Shown here: positions 1 through 8,244 of the stretch, piece by piece
Layout of the letters: every line of letters begins with the position of its first letter
Position numbering within the stretch: the stretch's first letter is position 1
NCBI RefSeq assembly: GCF_014205275.1
Contig: NZ_JACHND010000001.1
Coordinates: forward strand, 2,170,001 to 2,234,000
Direction: 5' to 3'
Source of the DNA: Sphaerisporangium siamense
Lineage (GTDB): Bacteria > Actinomycetota > Actinomycetes > Streptosporangiales > Streptosporangiaceae
DNA length: 64,000 nt
The notes under the pieces: generated by a model
Databases searched by the model: none
What the model was told of the DNA's origin: nothing
Seen by the model: the letters and a program-made list of their open reading frames with translations, nothing else
Made by a program: the position numbers and the translations under genes

Positions 1-134
1 CCCCACCCCCCACCCACACTCCCCGGTCGGCTCCGCTCTGCCCGGTCGGCTCCGCGCCCCGTTCGCTCTGCCCCGTTCGCTCTGCCCCGCTCGCCTTGCC
101 CCGCCCCGTGCGCCGTCCGCCCCGCTCTACCTGG
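1..134. repeat. C-rich low-complexity window edge
   Basis: The first 134 bases are pyrimidine-biased, with short imperfect direct repeats (CGGTCGGCTCCG twice; variants of CCGTTCGCTCTGCC several times). No coding frame is convincing. It lies just after the stop codon of the minus-strand L,D-transpeptidase gene, so it is its 3' flank. Whatever lies further left is outside the window. Confidence 0.5.
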
Positions 135-1388
135 TCAGGGTTGGGGTGGGGGGTGTAGGGCGCTGCCTTGGCGCCATTGGGGCCAGGTGAGTTGCCAGAA
201 GCCCCAGCCGTTCCACCATTCGAGGGGTCTGTCGGTGCCGGTGACGGTGACGGGGTCGCCGCGCAGGGAGCTGTCGAAGAACCACTTCGCCTGGTCCGGG
301 CGGGCGTTGACGCAGCCGTGGCTGACGTTGACGCGGCCCTGCGCCCACACGTTGCCGAGGGCGTGGACGTACTCGCCGCTGTTGGAGATGCGGACGGCGT
401 GGTCGATCATGCGGTCGTAGTAGCCGGGTTCGCCCTTGCGCCGGCCGGGGGACACCATGCGGACCGGATCGCCCTTGTCCATGGTGAGGTGGATGCCGCT
501 GGTCGTGGTGTACTCGCGGGTCGTGCCTTTGCCCGCGCTGATGGCCATGCGCCGCACGAGCCGGCCGTTCCGCAGGACGCGCATCTGGTGGGTGCGGGTG
601 TTCACCACGCTGGTCTGCCGCCGTCCGATGGTGAAGCGCAGGGTGTGGTCGGCCGCGCCGTACGTGTGCGGGGCCGCGCGAACACCGGCGAGGTGTGCCG
701 TGAGGGTTACACGCCGCCGGGCCGGCCACAGGGCGCGCGGGCGGTAGACGACCTGGCTCTCGCCGAGCCACCGCCATGCCCCCTCCACAGGTTTACCGTC
801 CTCCGCGCCGGGTGTGTCGTCGGCCGGGTCCGGCTGCACGCCGGGTGTGTCGTCGGCCGCGTCCGGGCCGGGGGAGGTTCGGCTCGCCCGTACCTCCAGG
901 GCGCGTTCGACAGCGGCGCGGTTTCGTACGGGGGTCGTGAAGGTCAGGATGATCGGCATGCCGACGCCGACCGTCTCACCGGGGCTGGGGACGGCCTCCT
1001 GAACAGTGAAGGGGCGTGACGACGGGCGGGTGTGGAAGGTCGCCACGAGCGTGGCCGGCCGGTCGCCCGGCCGGACGGGGCTCGCCGAGGCGGAGACCGC
1101 GTACGAGGCGCCCGGCACGAGAGTCCAGGACGATCGCCAGGTGCGCCGCGCGCGGTCGAAGCGGCCGGGCACGCGCACGCCGCCGACGGAGACGCGCACG
1201 CCGATCAAGGTGCCTTTCGCGGCCGTGACGCGCACATGGCGATCGGGGCGCGCGCGCACCGAGCCCGGGGCGGGCGCGACCTCGATGGCCACCGAGGGAG
1301 GCGAAACCCGCCTCGCCTCGGTGATCACCTGCGAGCCGCCGGCGACGAACACGAGAAGGATCAGAGACACGACCAGGGGGTGCCGCAT
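135..1388 (-). CDS. L,D-transpeptidase (YkuD family) with Ig-like domain, secreted
   Basis: Cell-wall enzyme expected to form 3-3 peptidoglycan cross-links outside the membrane. The 417-aa protein opens with a hydrophobic signal or anchor segment (residues 4-20), followed by Ig-like regions and a C-terminal YkuD domain. The catalytic signature SHGCVN is present, with nucleophile Cys359. An Asp/Pro-rich stretch around residue 180 holds two copies of DDTPG, encoded by a short DNA direct repeat; it is probably a linker. I chose the ATG at 1388 rather than the one at 1424 because the hydrophobic segment then begins at the N-terminus. The gene stands alone. The family call is firm; the cross-linking substrate is inferred from the family. 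Confidence 0.92.
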   Translation of the reverse strand: MRHPLVVSLILLVFVAGGSQVITEARRVSPPSVAIEVAPAPGSVRARPDRHVRVTAAKGTLIGVRVSVGGVRVPGRFDRARRTWRSSWTLVPGASYAVSASASPVRPGDRPATLVATFHTRPSSRPFTVQEAVPSPGETVGVGMPIILTFTTPVRNRAAVERALEVRASRTSPGPDAADDTPGVQPDPADDTPGAEDGKPVEGAWRWLGESQVVYRPRALWPARRRVTLTAHLAGVRAAPHTYGAADHTLRFTIGRRQTSVVNTRTHQMRVLRNGRLVRRMAISAGKGTTREYTTTSGIHLTMDKGDPVRMVSPGRRKGEPGYYDRMIDHAVRISNSGEYVHALGNVWAQGRVNVSHGCVNARPDQAKWFFDSSLRGDPVTVTGTDRPLEWWNGWGFWQLTWPQWRQGSALHPPPQP

Positions 1389-1496
1389 CGTCCCGCCCTC
1401 CACCCCATCGATGATCAGGAACACGCCTAGAGTACCTCTGCGTGTCCGTCACGTGACGTGGAGTGAGGGGGCTGTGGATAACCTGGCCGCCTCGGG

Positions 1497-3656
1497 TCAG
1501 GAGGGCTGGGCGGGCTGGATCGTGCCGGTGGCCTCGGCCAGGGCGATGACGCTTCCGTCCGGGCCGGGGGCGGTGGCGGTGAGGGTGACGGTGTCGCCGT
1601 CCTCCAGGAACGTGCGGGTCTGGCCGTCGGAGAGTTTGAGGGGTTCCGTCCCGTTCCAGGTGATCTCGATGAGAGACCCGCGCCGGCCCGGCTCCGTCCC
1701 CGAGACCGTCCCGCTGGCGAACAGGTCACCCGTCCGCAGTGACGCGCCGTTGACGGTCATGTGCGCGAGCATCTGGTCGGGCGTCCAGTACATCTCCCGG
1801 TACGGCGGGGTCGAGATCGGCTCGCCGTTCAGCTCGACCCGCAGCGTGATGTCCAGCCCCCACGGCTCCCGCCTGCGCAAATAGTCCAGCGGCTCGGGAT
1901 CCTGCGCCCGCCCGGGCACCCGTGCGTGCTGGAGCGCCTCCAGCGGGGTGATCCACGCGGCGATCGAGGTGGCGAACGACTTGCCCAGGAACGGCCCGAG
2001 CGGGACGTACTCCCAGGACTGGATGTCCCGGGCGCTCCAGTCGTTCACGAGCGTCACCCCGAAGACGTGGTCGGCGAAGTCGCCCGCAGGCTCGCCGAGA
2101 CGGGTCGGCGTCCCGACGACGAACCCCAGCTCGGCCTCGATGTCGAGCTTGACCGACGGCCCCAGCACCGGCGGCCGTCCCGGGCCGGGAAGCCGCTGCC
2201 CGCGCGGCCGGGTGATCGGCGTGCCCGACACCACGACCGTGCCCGACCGTCCGTGGTACCCCACGGGCAGGTGACGCCAGTTCGGCAGCAGCGGCTCGCC
2301 GTCCGGGCGGAACATGCGGCCGAGGTTGGTGGCGTGCTCCAGCGAGCAGTAGAAGTCGACGTAGTCCCCGACCTCGATCGGGGGGTGCAGGCGCACCTGG
2401 CGCAACGGGATGAGGTGCGGCTCGATCGCCGCCCGGTTGGCCGCCGCCTCCGTGGCCCGCGCGGACAGCAGCCGCTGGACGAGCCGCCGCGTGTCGCTCC
2501 ACGCGGTACGGCCGCGGGCGAGGAAGCCGTTGAGGCTTGCGGCGGCGAACACCTCGTCGTGCAGCGCGGGCGCCAGGTCGAGCACGTGGTCGCCGATGCG
2601 TACCCCGACGCGCGGCGCCTCGCCGGGAAGGGAGAACACGCCGTAGGGCAGGTTCGCCAGGCCGTACGGCGAGGCGTCCGCCCCGGGCACCCAGCTCGAC
2701 GTCACGATGCGTCCTTCCTCGGAGGAGTCGGCGGTCCCTGCCCCGGCGGTGGACGCGGCCGGGGCGGTCGCGGGAGAAACCGCGGAGCTCGTCACGGCGG
2801 ATGTGGCCGTGCCACGGGACGGGGCGGCGTGGTCGATGAGGCCGAGGGCGCGCAGGTCCTCGACGGGCGTGGTGGTGTTGCACGACCCGTACGAGACCAG
2901 CAGCTCACGGGCGCGCAGCGCGGTCTCAGGCCGCACGGTCCGCGCGAACTCCACCAGCTCGCGCCGTTCCATGAGTTCCAGCACGGACACGGGGTCGCGT
3001 CCGTCCACGGCCGCGCACACCGCGAGCAGCAGGTTCAGGAACCCGTGCCGGTACACCCCGAGGGTCGGATCGGGGTGGCGCACGGCGTGGTGGAGGCCCG
3101 CGGTGGCCTTGAACGGCGTGCCCCGCTGGGCACAGGTGCGGATGAACGCGCCCAGGTCATGCACGGAAGGGAACAGGTCCGCGGTGATCCCACCACAGCG
3201 CACCTTGGCCCCCACGCCCGGAGGAAGGTGGGCGAACTCCCCGGCGGGCACCTCGACGAACAGCCGCGCCCGCGGCGCGGCCTCCCGCACCCGTGCCGCC
3301 AGCGCGGAGACGTCCGCGCCGGCCGGCAGGGCGACCTCCACCAGCTCGACGGCGACGTTCGTCAGCTCGGCGAGGCCGTCCAGGTCGGGGGACTCCGACG
3401 GGTCGAGGATGATCCCGGCGCGGACGGGCCGCGTCAGCAGGGCGCGCAGCTCGTCCAGCCGGCCGATCGGGCACAGCAGGCGGTGCGTGAGGATCGGCTC
3501 GGCCGCGTCCTCGTCGGTGTAGTGGCGGGCCAGCGCGTCGGACATGGGGAGCGACGTGGGCGGGAACAGCCCCGCGTCGTCCACGAGCTGGAGGAACAGC
3601 GGGTTCGTCACGCTCTGAACGGCGCCGGCGAGGGCGGTGGGGTCCTGGCCCGTCAT
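1497..3656 (-). CDS. Fumarylacetoacetase with an extra ~290-residue N-terminal domain
   Basis: The last step of tyrosine/homogentisate breakdown splits fumarylacetoacetate into fumarate and acetoacetate. Residues from about 330 to the end (719 aa) match fumarylacetoacetase: YGVFSLPG near the start of the domain, SLEHATN (catalytic-type His), NWRHLPVGYHGRSG, the metal-binding acidic run LDIEAELGF and VNDWSARDIQSWEY. Ahead of it, residues 1-290 form a separate domain I cannot name with certainty; motifs such as FKATAGLHHAVRH suggest a beta/alpha-barrel protein. An Ala/Thr/Ser-rich linker joins the two. The usual enzyme is about 410-430 aa, so this is a fusion. The start at 3656 overlaps the hmgA stop (ATGA), so the genes are translationally coupled. 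Confidence 0.9.
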   Translation of the reverse strand: MTGQDPTALAGAVQSVTNPLFLQLVDDAGLFPPTSLPMSDALARHYTDEDAAEPILTHRLLCPIGRLDELRALLTRPVRAGIILDPSESPDLDGLAELTNVAVELVEVALPAGADVSALAARVREAAPRARLFVEVPAGEFAHLPPGVGAKVRCGGITADLFPSVHDLGAFIRTCAQRGTPFKATAGLHHAVRHPDPTLGVYRHGFLNLLLAVCAAVDGRDPVSVLELMERRELVEFARTVRPETALRARELLVSYGSCNTTTPVEDLRALGLIDHAAPSRGTATSAVTSSAVSPATAPAASTAGAGTADSSEEGRIVTSSWVPGADASPYGLANLPYGVFSLPGEAPRVGVRIGDHVLDLAPALHDEVFAAASLNGFLARGRTAWSDTRRLVQRLLSARATEAAANRAAIEPHLIPLRQVRLHPPIEVGDYVDFYCSLEHATNLGRMFRPDGEPLLPNWRHLPVGYHGRSGTVVVSGTPITRPRGQRLPGPGRPPVLGPSVKLDIEAELGFVVGTPTRLGEPAGDFADHVFGVTLVNDWSARDIQSWEYVPLGPFLGKSFATSIAAWITPLEALQHARVPGRAQDPEPLDYLRRREPWGLDITLRVELNGEPISTPPYREMYWTPDQMLAHMTVNGASLRTGDLFASGTVSGTEPGRRGSLIEITWNGTEPLKLSDGQTRTFLEDGDTVTLTATAPGPDGSVIALAEATGTIQPAQPS

Positions 3657-4828
3657 CGCGCCCACGTCCAGGCGTAACCCGGGTCCTCGCAGGACAGCGC
3701 CGCGTCGCCGAGGTCGAGCGGGCGGAAGGTGTCCACCATGACGGCCAGTTCGCTGGTCTCCTTGATCCCGCGCCGCACGGCCTCGACGGACGCCTCGACC
3801 GCGCCCGGCTGCGGGCCGTGCGTGAACCCGGCCGGGTGCAGGGATATGGAGCCGATGTCGATCCCGGACCCCTTACGGGCGGTGTAGTCGCCGCCCACGT
3901 AGAACATGAACTCGTCGGAGTCCACGTTGTGGTGGTTGTACGGGATCGGCACGGCGTCGGGGTGGAAGTCCAGCGGCCTCGGGCAGAACGAGCAGACGAC
4001 GAAGCCGGGCCCCTCGAAGGTCTGGTGGACGGGCGGCGGCGCGTGCGTGCGCTTCACGATCGGCTCGAAGTCGGCGATGTTGAACGCGTACGGGTACAGG
4101 TGGCCGTCCCAGCCGACCACGTCGAAGGGGTGGTGGGCGTAGGTGAGCCTGGTGAGGCCGCCACGGGTCCTGACCAGCACCGGTGTCTCGGAATCCTCGA
4201 CGATCAGCGGCTCGCCCGGCGCCCTCAGGTCGCGCTCGCAGTACGGCGCGTGCTCCAGGAACTGGCCGTACTGCGACAGATACCGCTTCGGCGGGCGGAT
4301 GTGCCCGGCGGCCTCGATGGCCAGCGCCTTGACCACGGTCCCGTCGAGCGGCACCCACCGGTGGATGGTCCCGGTGGGGATGACGACGTAGTCGCCCTCG
4401 CCCGCCTCGATCACTCCGTACGTGGACTCGAACCGCACCCGGCCCGCGGCGACGTAGACGCATTCGTCGCCCTTGGAGTTGCGGTACAGCTCGCTCGGGC
4501 GGTCGGCGGCGGCGTACGACATGCGGACGTCGCCGTTGCCGGCCAGCACCCGGCGGCCGGTGACGAGGTCGCCGCCGACGGGAAGGCTCTGGGTGCGGAA
4601 GTGCCGCGGGGACAGGGGCATGTTGGGCGACAGCGCCGCGCCCGACCCCTCGGTGACGGCCTCCGCCTTGACGATCGCGGTGGGGAGGTGGCGGTGGTAG
4701 AGCAGGGAGGAGTCGGAGGAGAAGCCTTCCTCGCCCATCAGTTCCTCGGCATACAGCCCGCCGTCGGGCCGCCTGAACTGGACGTGCCGTTTGCGCGGCA
4801 CCTCTCCGACCGTGCGGTAATACGGCAT
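3653..4828 (-). CDS. hmgA: Homogentisate 1,2-dioxygenase
   Basis: Opens the ring of homogentisate with molecular oxygen to give maleylacetoacetate, using non-haem Fe(II), in cytoplasmic tyrosine catabolism. The 391-aa cupin-fold protein shows MPYYRTVGEVP at the N-terminus and HNVDSDEFMFYVGGDY plus HPAGFTHGPQPG in the C-terminal half, where the family's iron-binding His and Glu residues sit. The ATG at 4828 is preceded by a GGGAGG Shine-Dalgarno; a longer reading from 4891 would add residues the family lacks. It is the first gene of a two-gene operon, and its TGA overlaps the ATG of the fumarylacetoacetase gene. No maleylacetoacetate isomerase is seen nearby. Confidence 0.93.
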   Translation of the reverse strand: MPYYRTVGEVPRKRHVQFRRPDGGLYAEELMGEEGFSSDSSLLYHRHLPTAIVKAEAVTEGSGAALSPNMPLSPRHFRTQSLPVGGDLVTGRRVLAGNGDVRMSYAAADRPSELYRNSKGDECVYVAAGRVRFESTYGVIEAGEGDYVVIPTGTIHRWVPLDGTVVKALAIEAAGHIRPPKRYLSQYGQFLEHAPYCERDLRAPGEPLIVEDSETPVLVRTRGGLTRLTYAHHPFDVVGWDGHLYPYAFNIADFEPIVKRTHAPPPVHQTFEGPGFVVCSFCPRPLDFHPDAVPIPYNHHNVDSDEFMFYVGGDYTARKGSGIDIGSISLHPAGFTHGPQPGAVEASVEAVRRGIKETSELAVMVDTFRPLDLGDAALSCEDPGYAWTWAR

Positions 4829-4842
4829 CGGACCCTCCCGGT

Positions 4843-4878
4843 GTACGCATATCGGACGACAATGTCCTCTATACGTAC
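4843..4878. promoter_or_regulatory. Imperfect inverted repeat upstream of hmgA, candidate operator
   Basis: GTACGCATA (4843-4851) and TATACGTAC (4870-4878) are inverted copies with one mismatch, centred 27 bp apart, directly upstream of the hmgA ribosome-binding site. This arrangement fits a dimeric regulator site; the IclR-family gene at 5972-6619 is the nearest candidate. The rest of the 370-bp divergent gap (4829-5198) holds no convincing gene. Confidence 0.35.
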
Positions 4879-5198
4879 GACGATCCGCCATCGAGCACCC
4901 AGTGTCAACCTCGCCCCGGTCATGACACGCGACCTCTGGACCGGCCTGCGGCGCCGGTCCAGGGAACGCCGGTTTCGTGGGTCGGTCAGGTCGTGCTGAA
5001 CGGTGGGGAGCCGTGGCGGTGGGCGCGGCGCCGGACGGTACTGGACCGAATTAGGAACTTCGGTCGGACTGTAGGGAAAAGGGCGGGCGGAATGGGATGC
5101 GCCTGTGGCGAATCGTGGCCTGAGTAAGGTCGACTTGGGGATTCCGTGGTGAAATTGCGGCGGATGTACCGAATGACCGCTCGGGAGGGCGAGGCCGG

Positions 5199-5954
5199 AT
5201 GTCGGATTATCCGCCGAAGATCACGCGAACCGCCGCGGAAAGCGGCTTGGGCGAGATCGTGGGCCGTTATCGCCAGTCGGTGTTGTGGGAATTGGTGTAC
5301 GCCGTCTGCTTCACGGTGTTCGGACTGATCTGCGTCCTGGCCGGCGACGAGGTGGGGAGGTGGATGGGGGCCGTTACGCTGGTGCTGGCGTCGCCCTGTT
5401 ACCTGACGGCCTGGGTGAAGGCGCGCAGACACCTGTACCTGTGCTCGGACGGGCTGCTGACCACGACGGCGAAGACCACCGTGAGAATAATCCGCGCCTG
5501 GGTGGACGTCGTTCACCTCCGCGTATGGACCGTCCGGATTTATCAACAGGGCGGCCCGCAGGACATCCCGCGGTGCGTCCTTGTTCTGGAGGACGGCACG
5601 AAGGTGAACCTGGCGAGACCGCCTTATGCCAAGAGCGAGGAACTCATCATGGCGCTCGAACAACGGCTCGCCCCGACCATCCATGCGCGCAGGACCGCGG
5701 AGATCGACGAGAAGGGGGCCACCGAATTCGGCCCGATCACAATCACCGTCGAGGGAGTGCGCGACGGCGACCGGTTCGTGAGATGGACGGACATCTCCCA
5801 AATGGAACGCGGGCGCGCCCGGTTGCGCATCTGGAGCGGTTGGGGGAGACCGGTCATCTCACGGCAGCTGCGAAGGATCCCCGATGTGCGGGTGCTGATG
5901 ACTCTCGTGGCGGAGAACGTCGAGCGCCACAGCGAACCGCTCCGGGAGGCGTGA
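5199..5954 (+). CDS. Membrane-anchored protein resembling DUF6585, function unknown
   Basis: A 251-aa protein with a soluble N-terminal part, one hydrophobic hairpin (about residues 26-66, with VYAVCFTVFGLICVLAG and a second segment), then a cytoplasm-type domain. The phrase LYLCSDGLL after the hairpin and a later FVRWTDISQ element look like two PH-like halves, as in actinobacterial DUF6585 proteins. No catalytic residues are evident. The ATG is preceded by a GGGAGG-type ribosome site. It converges with the IclR gene 17 bp downstream and shows no operon partner. The family name is from memory of similar proteins, so confidence in it is moderate; that this is a real gene is likely from codon usage and length. 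Confidence 0.7.
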   Translation: MSDYPPKITRTAAESGLGEIVGRYRQSVLWELVYAVCFTVFGLICVLAGDEVGRWMGAVTLVLASPCYLTAWVKARRHLYLCSDGLLTTTAKTTVRIIRAWVDVVHLRVWTVRIYQQGGPQDIPRCVLVLEDGTKVNLARPPYAKSEELIMALEQRLAPTIHARRTAEIDEKGATEFGPITITVEGVRDGDRFVRWTDISQMERGRARLRIWSGWGRPVISRQLRRIPDVRVLMTLVAENVERHSEPLREA

Positions 5955-5971
5955 GAGCGGGCGCCCGGAGG

Positions 5972-6619
5972 TCAGGTCAGCGCCTCCCGGAGTTCGATCG
6001 CCGTGCGGACCACGCGGGGGCCGAGGGTGGCGCCGTCGATGGGGCCGAAGGTGACGATGCCGACGGACGCCTCCAGCCAGGGCAGGCCGGGAAGCGGGGC
6101 CGCGATGCCGCGGGCGCCCTCCTGGAGCTGGCCCTCGGTCACCTGGTAGTCCGTGCGGCCCTCGCGGAGGGCCAGGATGGCCAGGCCCGCGGCGCCGCGG
6201 GTGAGGGGATGGCGGGAGCCCTCACGGTAGGCGACGTGCATGTCCGTCCAGGTGGGCTCGACCACGGCGATGGCGAGCCCCTCGTCGCCCTCGGCGGCGG
6301 TCAGGTGGGCGGTGGCGCCGGTCTCCTCGGCCAGGCGGCGCAGCGCGGGCAGCGCGGCGGCCCGCAGCAGCGGCTGGACGGCGCGCGCCAGCGCCAGCAC
6401 CCCGAACCCGAGGTGGGCGCGCCCCTCGGCGTCGCGGCGGGCGAAGCCCTCGTTCTGCAGCGTGGTGAGCAGCCGGTAGACGATCGGCCGGCTCAGACCG
6501 AGTTCCTGGGCCAGTTCGGTGGGGGTGCGCCCGCGGTGGCCGTCGGCGAGCAGGCGCAGCAGCCGCAGGCCCCGCTCCAGGGTCTGCGCCGATTCCGGAT
6601 TGCCCTTGTGATCGCGCAT
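5972..6619 (-). CDS. IclR-family transcriptional regulator
   Basis: The 215-aa protein has an N-terminal winged helix (TLERGLRLLRLLADG, then LSRPIVYRLLTTLQNEGFARR) and a C-terminal effector-binding domain of the IclR type. It is shorter than the usual 240-260 aa. Regulators of this family often control aromatic catabolism, and the homogentisate genes lie about 1.1 kb away on the same strand with one divergent gene between them, so it may control hmgA through the inverted repeat at 4843-4878. That link is inference. No ligand can be read from the sequence. Confidence 0.88.
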   Translation of the reverse strand: MRDHKGNPESAQTLERGLRLLRLLADGHRGRTPTELAQELGLSRPIVYRLLTTLQNEGFARRDAEGRAHLGFGVLALARAVQPLLRAAALPALRRLAEETGATAHLTAAEGDEGLAIAVVEPTWTDMHVAYREGSRHPLTRGAAGLAILALREGRTDYQVTEGQLQEGARGIAAPLPGLPWLEASVGIVTFGPIDGATLGPRVVRTAIELREALT

Positions 6620-6851
6620 CTCCCGATTATGCGAGGCGGCGCCATACCAGTCGGCGAGGAGGCGGGACGTTTACCCTTCGATGTCCGGGAAGATCGTGCA
6701 GGTGAGTAGCGGGTGAACTGTCCCGTCACGGCATGGGCGTCACCTGGGAATCCGCCCGATGCACTGGTCGACAACAGATGTCCCCGATACAGTCTTTTCG
6801 ATCGTTTAGTGATGATCGCCATGATTTCGCGCCCGCCCAAGGAGACGCTCG

Positions 6852-8132
6852 ATGCGAATCAGGAGAGCACTGGCCCTCGGCGCCGCACTCACCGTTCTCG
6901 GCGTGGGGATCCCGGCCGCTTCGGCGTTCTCCGAGGACGGCGAGGGCGACTGCAAGAACGTCACCAACGGCGGCTCGCAGTCCGACCCGCAGTGCTTCTG
7001 GATGGCCCCCACCCCTGAGGACGCCCTCAAGGTGGTCAGGTTCTGGACCGAGAACGACAGCGCCAAGCTCAAAGAGGCCACCGAGTACCCCGTCGGCTGG
7101 ATCGACTGCAAGGTCGAGCAGTGCAGCGCCGACGGCGAGGGCGACGGCCAGGCGCACGGCGAGGGCGACCCCGCGCCCGAGGGGTACGTGGAGGACAATA
7201 CGCCGCCCACCTGCGACGTCGGCGGGCAGCCCTGCTCGGTGAGCCCCGAGGAGATCGCCGCCGCCGCGCGCACCGCCGCCGGGCAGGCCATCGCCGCCGC
7301 CGCGGCGAGCAACATGCGCGTCTGGATCGACAGCGAGCTCCTCGACGACTACAAGGCCGGTCCCGCCGCCTTCGCCGCCGCCGTCAAGAAGGTCGGCGCG
7401 CTGGCCGCCCAGCCGGGCGTGGTCGGCATCCGGTTCACCTCCCAGCTCGGCTACAACGGCGCCGTGAAGACGCCGGAGGAGATGAGCGGGTTCGTCGGCG
7501 CGGCCGCCGCCGCCCTCCACCAGGTCGCCCCGGGCAAGAAGCTCGGCATCCACACCGTGGTGCCCGCCTTCGGCTGCGGCGCCAGCGAGCCGTGCGCGGC
7601 CGAGATGACCAAGAAGTACCCGCTGCTCACCCCGCAGGCCATCGAGCCGCTGCTCACCTCCGGCTCGGTCGACCAGCTCGCCCTGGACGCCGGCCTGCTC
7701 CAGTCGGCGTACGGCACCTGGAAGATCAGCGCGCAGGACGCCCAGCGCAACCAGTGGGCCAAGGTCAAGGCCCTGGCCTGGGACACGCTCGTCCAGATCT
7801 CCGCCGAGGACGCCGGGCTCGCCGACAAGGACGCCTCGCCGCTCACCGCCGACCAGGCCGCCACGGTCGCGCAGGAGCGCGTCGCCGCCCCGCTGCGGGA
7901 CGGCGCCGCCACCGTCAACCTGTGGACCCGCTGGCAGGACGGCACGGGCGCGACCTACCGCGTGATGGGCGCCCGCCTGGCGAACACGCCCGCCTGGGAG
8001 CAGCTCGACAAGCTGGAGCCCCTGCAGCGCCGTCTGACCACCATGTACGACCCGGCCGCGCCGGAGGTCGGCATCGGCCAGGACATCAAGAAGCTGTCCG
8101 AGGTCTTCGGCCAGCTCTACGTCACCGAGTGA
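6852..8132 (+). CDS. Secreted protein of unknown function
   Basis: A 426-aa protein with a clear signal peptide (residues 1-24, ending in PAASAFS) and an AGGAG ribosome site before the ATG. The mature N-terminal part is Asp/Glu/Gly-rich with paired cysteines (GDCKN, DPQCFW, DCKVEQC, PTCDVGGQPC). After that comes a folded region with alternating helices and strands, including VVGIRFTSQLGYNG and GKKLGIHTVVPAFGC, which looks like a TIM-barrel glycoside-hydrolase fold. I recognise no catalytic signature, so no activity is claimed. It is monocistronic, flanked downstream by a strong terminator. Confidence 0.75.
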   Translation: MRIRRALALGAALTVLGVGIPAASAFSEDGEGDCKNVTNGGSQSDPQCFWMAPTPEDALKVVRFWTENDSAKLKEATEYPVGWIDCKVEQCSADGEGDGQAHGEGDPAPEGYVEDNTPPTCDVGGQPCSVSPEEIAAAARTAAGQAIAAAAASNMRVWIDSELLDDYKAGPAAFAAAVKKVGALAAQPGVVGIRFTSQLGYNGAVKTPEEMSGFVGAAAAALHQVAPGKKLGIHTVVPAFGCGASEPCAAEMTKKYPLLTPQAIEPLLTSGSVDQLALDAGLLQSAYGTWKISAQDAQRNQWAKVKALAWDTLVQISAEDAGLADKDASPLTADQAATVAQERVAAPLRDGAATVNLWTRWQDGTGATYRVMGARLANTPAWEQLDKLEPLQRRLTTMYDPAAPEVGIGQDIKKLSEVFGQLYVTE

Positions 8133-8145
8133 CCGCACGAGCGTG

Positions 8146-8181
8146 AAGGGGCCGTGGCGCGCGCCGGCGCCACGGCCCCTT
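8146..8181 (+). terminator. Strong hairpin terminator
   Basis: A perfect 15-bp stem (8146-8160 with 8167-8181) around a 6-base loop, GC-rich and ending in AAGG/CCTT. It sits 14 bp after the stop codon of the secreted-protein gene and also ahead of the converging CU044_5270-type gene, so it may serve both. Confidence 0.85.
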
Positions 8182-8244
8182 TCGTGTGGGACCGGCTCGC
8201 ACGGCGCTCAGGCGGTGCGAGCCGGCCCGGTGGGACGTCCCGGG

